This document shows, in pieces, positions 1 to 5,926 of a stretch of DNA of 6,719 nt. Under the pieces are notes generated by a model, which ran no database searches, was not told the DNA's origin, and saw nothing but the letters and a program-made list of their open reading frames with translations. Position numbers and translations under genes: made by a program. The stretch spans positions 1 to 6,719 of the forward strand of contig JAEHDI010000075.1 in NCBI GenBank assembly GCA_016880505.1, given 5' to 3'. The first letter of the stretch is position 1. Each line of letters opens with the position of its first letter. Origin of the DNA: Bryobacterales bacterium. GTDB taxonomy: Bacteria > Acidobacteriota > Terriglobia > Bryobacterales > Bryobacteraceae.

Positions 1-258
1 CGGTACGTGCGTGGCGGCTGTCCATTGCGTGTCAACCACGGCTGGGTCCACACGTCCACGGGAGACGTCCCGCGCGTAGGTGAGGAACGCCCGCGTCAGC
101 AGCGAATCAAGACGCCAGGTTTCAGCCAGCGCCAGATCCCGATCCAACAGCGAAACGAGCTCTGGGGTCAGGTAGGCCGCCGAGTCCAGGCCATTTACCT
201 GATGTATCTGCGCGTCGAGCCCCGCGCTGGCAAGCTGGCCGCCAATCCAGAGTTCATC
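1..258 (-). pseudogene. 5'-disrupted YcbB-type murein L,D-transpeptidase, partial (scaffold region)
   Basis: Reading the minus strand from 258 to 1 gives 86 uninterrupted codons that continue off the left edge. The peptide contains NGLDSAAYLTPEL, then LDSLLTRAFLTYARDVSRGRVDP, then VDTQW. This order (GLDP-Y element, 'L-D-x-L-L-T-x-A-F-x-x-Y-A-R-D' helix, 'GRVDP' loop) is what I know from the N-terminal helical scaffold of YcbB-like periplasmic L,D-transpeptidases, which form 3-3 crosslinks in peptidoglycan. The catalytic YkuD domain would lie beyond the left edge and cannot be checked. Upstream, an in-frame TAG sits at 262-264 and no ATG, GTG or TTG occurs in frame before the conserved part. 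The usual signal peptide and the first scaffold helices are missing. Hence I call it a disrupted or 5'-truncated gene. A sequencing error at the TAG, or a very late start (TTG near 147), are alternatives. Homology is fairly likely; the disruption depends on one codon plus the missing N-terminus. Confidence 0.6.
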
Positions 259-281
259 CGGCTAGTGGCCGCTCTCCATCG

Positions 282-1199
282 ATGAGCCCTCCTTTCAGAT
301 TGCTCGTGCTGGCCTGCGGGTTCAGCGGAATGTGCTGGGCAGCGCGGTGTACTACGGTTCTGGACCCTCTTGCCCTGGATGCATACGAAGCATACGTGAT
401 TGCCGCCGAAGAGGCGGCGTCTGCCCGGTTCGCCGCGGGGGAGCTCGCCTGGGTGCCTCATTCCGCATCGGCCGAGGCGGGAGCCAGACTCGATTCGGGC
501 AGGGCGATCCGGCAAAAGCTCACCGACGCGGCCACTAATGAGCGCCTCGCTGGCCAAAACGCGGCGATCGTTCACTGGATCGGGGCGGTGTTCATTCGCG
601 GGGTGAACCTCACGGATCTGAGGACCGTGCTCGAGGATTACCCCAGCTACGATCGTGTCTACCGGCCGATTTTCGTTGGGTTTCGAGCCGAGTCCGGCGG
701 AAGCGGTTCCGACTCCGGATACGACGCGACATTCTGGCTTCAGCACAAGTTTGCCTTCGCTTCGCTGTTTCGACAACACTACGCGTTCCGCATGAAAGCG
801 CGCATCGAGTACTCCCAAACGGACGTCTCCAGCGGTCCTGCGCTGCTTGTGCACATGCGGTCCGGCGAGGTTCTCGAATCCGACAGCGGCGTGCCCGGCA
901 GGAACGACCTCATGAAGCGTTACCACGACCATGGGATCATCTGGGCGGTTAACGCCTACTGGCGCGCGCACCGGCGGGAAGGCGGTGTCTACCTCGAGTT
1001 CGAAACTGTCACGCTGGCCCGGTCGGTCCAGGAGTTCGCCTGCAAGATAGGCTTCATTCCTGTCCCACGTTCGATGGCGGTGGCGGCGATGGATGCGCTG
1101 CCGGAGGAGGCGCTGAAAGTAATGTTGGAGGGCGCGAAAGCGGAGTGCGAGCGTCGGGCTGCGGCGCGCGCCGCCAGCTCACCTCTTCTTCGCGAGTAA
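282..1199 (+). CDS. Exported protein of unknown function, possible SRPBCC/START-like fold
   Basis: A 305-aa protein. The first 21 residues make a signal peptide: Arg6, then the hydrophobic stretch LLVLACGFSGMC, then a W-A-A cleavage site near residue 21. A lipoprotein reading at Cys12 is less likely because the hydrophobic core before it is only five residues. The mature part opens with a helical segment (residues about 30-90), followed by IVHWIGAVFI (96-105), a D-Y-x-x-Y-x-x-x-Y-R-P element (119-129), and near the C-terminus NAYWR (224-228) and GGVYLEFE (234-241). From memory this arrangement matches a conserved uncharacterised secreted family common in Acidobacteriota. The alternating strands followed by a final amphipathic helix (about 265-295) suggest an SRPBCC/START-like ligand-binding fold, but that is inference. 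No catalytic motif is evident. The start at 282 is chosen because it gives a proper signal peptide; no strong ribosome binding site precedes it. The 3' end overlaps the opposing methyltransferase gene by 21 bp. Confidence 0.8.
   Translation: MSPPFRLLVLACGFSGMCWAARCTTVLDPLALDAYEAYVIAAEEAASARFAAGELAWVPHSASAEAGARLDSGRAIRQKLTDAATNERLAGQNAAIVHWIGAVFIRGVNLTDLRTVLEDYPSYDRVYRPIFVGFRAESGGSGSDSGYDATFWLQHKFAFASLFRQHYAFRMKARIEYSQTDVSSGPALLVHMRSGEVLESDSGVPGRNDLMKRYHDHGIIWAVNAYWRAHRREGGVYLEFETVTLARSVQEFACKIGFIPVPRSMAVAAMDALPEEALKVMLEGAKAECERRAAARAASSPLLRE
288..294 (-). promoter_or_regulatory. Perfect Shine-Dalgarno (AAGGAGG) ahead of an ATG that reaches a stop after five codons
   Basis: On the minus strand AAGGAGG lies 8 nt upstream of an ATG (277-279) that is in frame with the transpeptidase-like reading frame. 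The frame reads M-E-S-G-H and then TAG at 262-264, before resuming as the conserved scaffold sequence. The site may be the old ribosome binding site of the disrupted gene. It lies inside codons 3-5 of the plus-strand gene starting at 282, where it reads CCT CCT TTC, so it may also be coincidence. Confidence 0.3.
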
Positions 1200-1943
1200 A
1201 TGCCCCACCGGCATCTTCAGGTGAAAGAAATCGGTGCTGTCCTCGGACTCGGTGTACTGAAGGACCTCGAAGTCTGGAAAGAACGACGGTAGCTCGCCGC
1301 GTTCGAGATCGCCCGGAACGCGCGGGCGCCGGTCCTTGGGCTGGTGCATGGCGATGGGGGCGTCAATCAGAAGCAGGCCGCCAGGTTTGATCGAGTCGCG
1401 TATCCTCGTGAGGAGTTGTGCGTCGTCGTACTGGAGCGGTGAGTAGATTACAGTAACGAGGTCCCACCGGCTGTCACCGTAGTCGAAGCCATGCATGCTC
1501 GCGTGGACCGTGGTTAGCGGAACCCCGGCGCGGCGGGCGTCCTGCTGCGCGACTTCCAGTCCCTTTTCGGAAATGTCGAAGGCTGTGACTCGCCAGCCTT
1601 TGACGGCAAGATACACGGAGTTACGCCCCTGTCCTGCGGCGATGTCAAGCGCAGTCCCGGGCTGGAGATTCTCCACCGAACGTACAAGAAACGCGTTCGG
1701 CGTCTGGTCGAAGGGCGGGTTGGCCATGGAGTACAGGCGATTGAACGTGAAACTGCTCTTCTGGACGCGGACCCACGCCTGTGCCGTGGCCCCGAAAGTG
1801 CCGTTCTCCGCGAATCCCGTACCGAAATACAGAACGATCAGGAATCCGATCGGAGCGCCGAGGAGAAGGAGGACAATTCGGAAAAAGCGACGCCTGGCCT
1901 TACCAGGCTTCGTGGTTGGGAGAGTAGCTGCGGCCTCTGTCAC
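1179..1943 (-). CDS. Membrane-anchored class I SAM-dependent methyltransferase
   Basis: A 254-aa protein with a short N-terminal tail, a basic patch (KARRRFFR, residues 15-22) and one hydrophobic segment (about 23-40) that predicts a single membrane anchor with the N-terminus inside. By the positive-inside rule the rest would lie on the periplasmic side, but an uncleaved reentrant anchor with a cytoplasmic domain fits the need for SAM better. The Rossmann-fold methyltransferase domain follows: motif I ALDIAAGQG (98-106), then RNSVYLA, and the post-I acidic strand VTAFDIS (119-125) with Asp123 expected to bind the SAM ribose. A later strand, GGLLLIDAP, fits motif III. The RNSVYLA/FDIS pattern is TehB-like, but no substrate can be assigned. 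The start is GTG: an in-frame TAA lies two codons upstream (1950-1952) and the next Met is residue 73. A GGAGGAGGG tract (1964-1972) lies 20 nt upstream, rather far for a ribosome binding site. The protein ends in AKKR. Confidence 0.88.
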   Translation of the reverse strand: MTEAAATLPTTKPGKARRRFFRIVLLLLGAPIGFLIVLYFGTGFAENGTFGATAQAWVRVQKSSFTFNRLYSMANPPFDQTPNAFLVRSVENLQPGTALDIAAGQGRNSVYLAVKGWRVTAFDISEKGLEVAQQDARRAGVPLTTVHASMHGFDYGDSRWDLVTVIYSPLQYDDAQLLTRIRDSIKPGGLLLIDAPIAMHQPKDRRPRVPGDLERGELPSFFPDFEVLQYTESEDSTDFFHLKMPVGHLLAKKR

Positions 1944-2096
1944 AGTGGCTTAGACAACGGAGGCCCTCCTCCGGTTCCCTTTAGGTGTGCGCTACACGTA
2001 GGGCGGACGCCTACGTCCGCAGCCGGCCCCTGGCCGGCCTCTTTTGGGGTCCTTTGTGTCTGGTGCCTCCGTGGTGAACCCTCCTTCGCGGATTCT
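1944..2096. other. Intergenic gap with inverted repeats, no gene
   Basis: These 153 bp separate the VWFA-like gene from the methyltransferase gene, both on the minus strand. I see no open frame worth calling. The middle carries nested perfect inverted repeats (1996-2038, listed separately). The right part (about 2046-2090) is a GTG-rich, loosely periodic stretch. No convincing -35/-10 pair for the methyltransferase was found on the minus strand, and no U-tract follows the hairpins in the minus-strand direction. Confidence 0.7.
1996..2038. repeat. Nested palindromic element: two alternative 7-bp hairpins plus a third adjacent hairpin
   Basis: Three perfect inverted repeats are packed into 43 bp. 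ACGTAGG (1996-2002) pairs with CCTACGT (2010-2016) around a 7-nt loop. GCGGACG (2003-2009) pairs with CGTCCGC (2014-2020) around a CCTA loop. These two share bases, so only one can form at a time. Next to them GCCGGCC (2022-2028) pairs with GGCCGGC (2032-2038) around a CCT loop. In the plus direction the last hairpin is followed by CTCTTTTGG, a weak U-tract, but no plus-strand gene ends nearby. This looks like a REP-like intergenic repeat lying between two same-strand genes; its dispersal in the genome cannot be seen from one window. Confidence 0.65.
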
Positions 2097-3086
2097 CTAC
2101 TTCCCCTTCACGGCAATCTGCGTCCGGTACGAGAGGATCTTTCCGCCATTCGCTCCGTTCGCAGAAATCTGCACCGGGACGGTCTTCGGCGCCCGCGGCG
2201 GCAACGCCAGTGTCAGGCTGTAGTGGCTCTGGATCCTCTCAAAACTTCTCTGAATCGCGTCCGTGACTTCCGAGCTGGAATGGCAAAACAGGCTCGTGCC
2301 CGCCGTCGTTTCCGCCAGTTGCTGCAGCCCGCTCTGGTACGCCTCGTTCAGACGGTCGGAGCGATAAACCAGGTGGACCACGAACAGCGGCGTCTGCCGG
2401 CGCGAAAGCCTCGTGGATAGCTTGGCGATTCTCTCCTGAATCGGCGCCTCGGGAAACTTGCGGCTCAGGTCGCGCGTGTCGCTGGAATTGACCACCGGGT
2501 TCGTGAAGTTCTCCCGGTAGTTCTGGATGTCGCTGTCCGTCACATAGAGGATCGCCACCCGGACGGCGCTCTCTCTCAGGATCGCGTCACCTGCGCCCGC
2601 GAGGAACTCCACCGTGTCCAGCAAACCGGCCTTACCGCTGATCTTGAGCGCCTCGATGGCTTCCGTGGACTTCGCCCGGTCCGCGGTCGGATCTGCCAGA
2701 ACTTTCAGCGAGTCCTGCGCGCGCAGCACCGAGACCATCGTTTTCGCCGGCAGCTTCGCAATCTCAGCCGCCAGCGCCGCCTTGGCGGCAGTGGCCTGAG
2801 TGAGATCCTGCGTCATGTCCAGCACAACCATCAGCAACAGATCGTCCGCGGGACTCTTGACCGCGAGGATCTTCGACGGCGAACCCGCGACGGTCGCCTG
2901 AAACTCGGGCATTCCCGTGGCGCCGCTCCCAGGCTCCACCCACACCGGCACCCGGATCAGAGCCGGTGACAGGCGCTCGGGGGAGGCTCTCACCGTCCCG
3001 GCCAGTTTCTGCCCGTGGACAGGGCAGACGATCCCTGCGCCAATCACGGTCCCTATGCCAACCGCCAGTATGCAAATTCCCCGCAT
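2097..3086 (-). CDS. Secreted VWFA-related domain protein (acidobacterial type), degenerate MIDAS
   Basis: A 329-aa protein. Residues 1-25 are a signal peptide with a long hydrophobic core, cleaved near V-H-G/Q. A beta-rich segment follows (about 28-80), then a von Willebrand factor A-like domain: strand MVVLDMTQD (86-94), helix, strand VSVLRAQ, the GKAGLLD loop (151-157) and strand ILYVTDSD (179-186). The C-terminal 'HYSLTLALP' and 'SYRTQI' strands fit the tail of the acidobacterial VWFA-related family. The MIDAS is imperfect: the canonical D-x-S-x-S reads D90-M-T-Q-D94, and the loop threonine is missing, while the TD pair at 183-184 is kept. VWFA domains usually mediate protein-protein contact; the partner is unknown. 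The open frame extends far upstream to 3665, but that part is antisense-frame shadow of the receptor gene. The start at 3086 is preferred because it gives a signal peptide, overlaps the receptor stop as TGATG and has GAGG 11 nt upstream. Confidence 0.85.
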   Translation of the reverse strand: MRGICILAVGIGTVIGAGIVCPVHGQKLAGTVRASPERLSPALIRVPVWVEPGSGATGMPEFQATVAGSPSKILAVKSPADDLLLMVVLDMTQDLTQATAAKAALAAEIAKLPAKTMVSVLRAQDSLKVLADPTADRAKSTEAIEALKISGKAGLLDTVEFLAGAGDAILRESAVRVAILYVTDSDIQNYRENFTNPVVNSSDTRDLSRKFPEAPIQERIAKLSTRLSRRQTPLFVVHLVYRSDRLNEAYQSGLQQLAETTAGTSLFCHSSSEVTDAIQRSFERIQSHYSLTLALPPRAPKTVPVQISANGANGGKILSYRTQIAVKGK

Positions 3087-5926
3087 CAGAAGCTGAACCT
3101 CAACCCGAGTTGGATCACGCGGCCGCCGGTCGAACCGATGATCTTTCCCGCGTTCACATTCGGCGCATTCGTGGGACCGATCGCGTTGTCCGGATCGGTC
3201 CAGTTCGCGTGGTTGACGAAGTTGAACGCGGCCAGCGACAGCTCCAGCGTGCGCTCCGCCGCGAACGTCACCCGCTTCGTCGTCGACAGGTCGTAATTCT
3301 GATTGCCGGGATTCCGAAGGGTCGGGTGCGTCCGGGACAGATTGCCGATCGTGAAGTCCGGCGGCTGAGCGAAAGCCGCCGGATTGAACCACCCCACCGG
3401 GCCTGGGTCCGCCACGTGCGGATCGACCCCCGGCACGACGTTGACTCGCAGCGCCTGCACGACGCCGCCGGTGTTGTTGAACAACGCACGCAGCGCCATC
3501 GGGTTTCCACCCTGAATCGAGCCGGTCCCGCCGACGGACCAGCCGCTCACCAGGTGCTGGCGCCAGCCCGTGGAATTCAATAACGGTTTGTTCGCCCCGA
3601 ACGGCAGCTCGTACACATAACTGAATTGAAGGGTGTGGAGAAGACTGCCGGTGCCCAGCGACCACTCGTTCTCCCGCCGGTAGTAATCCTGTTTCCCGTA
3701 CGGCCCCGAATAATCGTCCATCTGCTTGCCGTAGTTGTAAGTCGCGGACCAGAACAGTCCCTGGGACGACCGCTTCTCCACCTTCATCGCGATGCCCGAG
3801 TTCCTGGTGCGGCCTCTCGCGTACAGCCCGGCCAGCAGGAAGCCGCGGTACTGCGGATAGGGACGCAGCGACCGGTTGAACTCCTCGTTGTTTAACAGGT
3901 CGCGGTACTTGAGCGCTTCGAGTGGAATTGCATTGGGATTCGCAGCCGCTTCATCGACCGGAATGTTCTTCCCGTCCGAGTAAGTGAGAGTCGAGGACAC
4001 GACGATCGATCCGGGAAGCTGCCGCTCGAGATCCAGGTGAATATCCTGCCAGATCGGCGACCGGCCGGTCGTGTCGTGCATGTGCGCAAATGTGTTGTTT
4101 GCCGCTTCCGGACGCAGGTCCGGGATCGGGACCGAGAGCGGCGGCAACCCGTTCGAGAGCACGGCCGCGGGCTCAAGTTGCACGTTCGGGGAGATGTACG
4201 TCGGGTAGGCGTTGAAGCCCTGTGCGCCCCATTGGAAAAAGGGCATCGAGGGCGCCAGGCCGCCGCGTGCGTACCGCGCCCGGATCAACGTCTTTGAATC
4301 GCCGAGCGGATTCCAGGAGAGGCTCGCCGACGGGTTCAGCACGACAATCGTCGGCCGGAAGCCGCGCGGCACGCCGTTCCTTCCCGCCGTCACCATAGCC
4401 CCCTTGCGGCCGTTGGCCGGGTTGATCGCCTCAAGGTCGATGTTCGACTGCCGGTCGTACTTCTCGGTCCGAGGGCTCCCGCGCGCCACGGTGGCGCCGA
4501 TGTTCAGCACCAGGTTTGGACGAATCTCAAAACGCTCTGTAATCACCGTGGAGAAATCGTTCCGCCGAAAGTAGGACGGCGACGGAGCGATGCTCGCCTG
4601 CCCGTATTCCGCCATCCCGAGAAGGAAACTGGCGAACGCGTGGCCGGTGTTGACTATCCCCGGCAAACTCGTAAGGCCGGCGCTGAATCTCAGCAGGCTC
4701 GACGGATACTGCGGGTTGTAGATATTGAGTTGCCTGCCTGTGTACTCCGCGGACAACTTGACGGTGTGTTTGCCCCGGCGTACGGATAACGCATCGGTCC
4801 ACGTATAGACGTTGTTCGCGCTCGTATTGGCGGGAAACAGACGGCCCATCGAAACATACGGCTGAAAGGAAATTACCGGAAAAAATGGAGCGCTGGCTCC
4901 CTTCAAGCCGATCATGTCGGGGTATCCCAGCCTGTCCTCCTTCTCGCCGGACCGCACGACATCCCGAGTCACACTGAAGTTGGCCGTGTTGACCGTATTC
5001 GGCGACAGTGTGAAGATGTGCTCTAAGACCGCCCGCCGGTCCTCGATATGCCTCACCGGCGCCGCCGAATCCCCGGCCGTCGAAAAGATTCGGGCGGGAC
5101 CGGCGAATCCGTTGGAACTCGCCAGCTCCAGACTGAATCGGTGCCGCTCCTTCACCGCCTGGTCCAGCTTGAGGATGATTCCATCCGGCGTATTCCTCTC
5201 CGGCGAGTTCACAAAATAGTTGTTTCGATAGAAGGGGCCTGCCGACGCGTTCGGCGCCGGATAATACTCCAACGCCCGCTGTGCCACGAGGTCCAGCCGG
5301 TGGGCCGGAATCCGGTTCTCCGGAAAGGGGAGCCGCGAGTACTGCAGGTTCTCCCGCGAAACGGGCCTTGCCGGATCGTAGGCTGAATTCAGGCTGGTGG
5401 TCTTCGGATCGAAGATTTGCAGGACCTTTCCGGCCGGATCGACGACCGAGGAATAGTCTCCGGCGCGTTCGGCAAGAATCGGAACTGTCAGCAGGTTCGA
5501 GCGCGCGATGCTTTCCCGCACTCCCTCGTACGTGAGCGTGAAAAACGTTCCCCCGCCCCGCGGCCGCAGGCCCGGAATCACTACCGGACCGGAAACGCTG
5601 AAGCCGAACTGGTTGCGCCGCAGCACGGACTTCGTGCCGCCGCGCTGTGCGACCTCGTGAGGCACGGCGTCAAGAAAATCGTTCCGGAAATACTCGTACA
5701 CCCGGCCGTGCCATTCCCGATGTGGTGCGGCCTTCGTCGCGCTCTCGCTCGCGCGTTGGGCCGTCTTCTCGAGGTCGCGCGTCTGGATCTTGAACACCTC
5801 GATGGCGCGGTCCATGTCGGACGGCGCTTGCGGCTCGGCCGCGGCAACTCCTGACAGGCAAGCCGCCAGAAGTCCGGATGCTCCGAGCCATCGCCGAAGC
5901 GTGTTTCCCCTTCTAGTTACCGACAT
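3086..5926 (-). CDS. Oar-like TonB-dependent receptor family barrel lacking plug and regulatory domains
   Basis: A 946-aa outer-membrane protein. A signal peptide (residues 1-30, ending A-A-A/E) follows basic residues at 5-12. Family signatures of Oar-type acidobacterial receptors then appear in order: YEYFRND (77-83), RRNQFGFSVSGPV (103-115), FFTLTYEGVR (128-137), TVPILAERAGDYS (148-160), PFPENRIPAHRLDLVAQ (200-216), YYPAPN (221-226), and FNFVNHANW (901-909). The protein ends in LGLRFSF, with the terminal Phe expected of a BAM-assembled barrel. Family members usually carry a carboxypeptidase-regulatory-like domain and a plug before the YEYFRND element. Here only about 40 residues (31-70) stand there, and they are mostly polar and helical with heptad-like spacing. 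No TonB box is recognisable. The missing part cannot lie just upstream because the peptidase gene occupies that sequence. LAAC (20-23) also fits a lipobox, so lipidation is possible. The start overlaps the peptidase stop by 14 bp; the stop overlaps the next start by 1 bp. Confidence 0.9.
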   Translation of the reverse strand: MSVTRRGNTLRRWLGASGLLAACLSGVAAAEPQAPSDMDRAIEVFKIQTRDLEKTAQRASESATKAAPHREWHGRVYEYFRNDFLDAVPHEVAQRGGTKSVLRRNQFGFSVSGPVVIPGLRPRGGGTFFTLTYEGVRESIARSNLLTVPILAERAGDYSSVVDPAGKVLQIFDPKTTSLNSAYDPARPVSRENLQYSRLPFPENRIPAHRLDLVAQRALEYYPAPNASAGPFYRNNYFVNSPERNTPDGIILKLDQAVKERHRFSLELASSNGFAGPARIFSTAGDSAAPVRHIEDRRAVLEHIFTLSPNTVNTANFSVTRDVVRSGEKEDRLGYPDMIGLKGASAPFFPVISFQPYVSMGRLFPANTSANNVYTWTDALSVRRGKHTVKLSAEYTGRQLNIYNPQYPSSLLRFSAGLTSLPGIVNTGHAFASFLLGMAEYGQASIAPSPSYFRRNDFSTVITERFEIRPNLVLNIGATVARGSPRTEKYDRQSNIDLEAINPANGRKGAMVTAGRNGVPRGFRPTIVVLNPSASLSWNPLGDSKTLIRARYARGGLAPSMPFFQWGAQGFNAYPTYISPNVQLEPAAVLSNGLPPLSVPIPDLRPEAANNTFAHMHDTTGRSPIWQDIHLDLERQLPGSIVVSSTLTYSDGKNIPVDEAAANPNAIPLEALKYRDLLNNEEFNRSLRPYPQYRGFLLAGLYARGRTRNSGIAMKVEKRSSQGLFWSATYNYGKQMDDYSGPYGKQDYYRRENEWSLGTGSLLHTLQFSYVYELPFGANKPLLNSTGWRQHLVSGWSVGGTGSIQGGNPMALRALFNNTGGVVQALRVNVVPGVDPHVADPGPVGWFNPAAFAQPPDFTIGNLSRTHPTLRNPGNQNYDLSTTKRVTFAAERTLELSLAAFNFVNHANWTDPDNAIGPTNAPNVNAGKIIGSTGGRVIQLGLRFSF

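Noticed and set aside
7..285. Plus-strand open frame of 92 codons at the left edge
   Set aside because: The minus strand here encodes a recognisable transpeptidase scaffold sequence; the plus frame has an Arg/Gln-rich composition and no recognisable motif.
195..971. Minus-strand open frame of 258 codons opposite the exported-protein gene
   Set aside because: It is antisense to a gene with a signal peptide and family motifs, shows no domain and has Arg/Pro/His-rich composition. It is also in a different frame from the transpeptidase-like segment.
1200..1214. Small hairpin (ATGCC/GGCAT) just after the stop of the exported-protein gene
   Set aside because: Only a 5-bp stem with no U-tract, and it lies within the coding end of the methyltransferase gene; not a credible terminator.
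2022..2045. GC-rich hairpin followed by CTCTTTT as a rho-independent terminator on the plus strand
   Set aside because: No plus-strand gene ends nearby; flanking genes are on the minus strand, where no U-tract follows. It is better explained as part of the palindromic repeat.
2966..3583. Plus-strand open frame of 205 codons opposite the receptor and VWFA genes
   Set aside because: Antisense shadow of two well-supported genes, very Arg-rich, no motif.
3087..3665. Upstream extension of the VWFA reading frame, giving a 522-residue protein
   Set aside because: This part lies entirely inside the receptor gene on the same strand in another frame, has an Arg-rich, low-complexity composition typical of an off-frame shadow, and would bury the clear signal peptide that begins at 3086.
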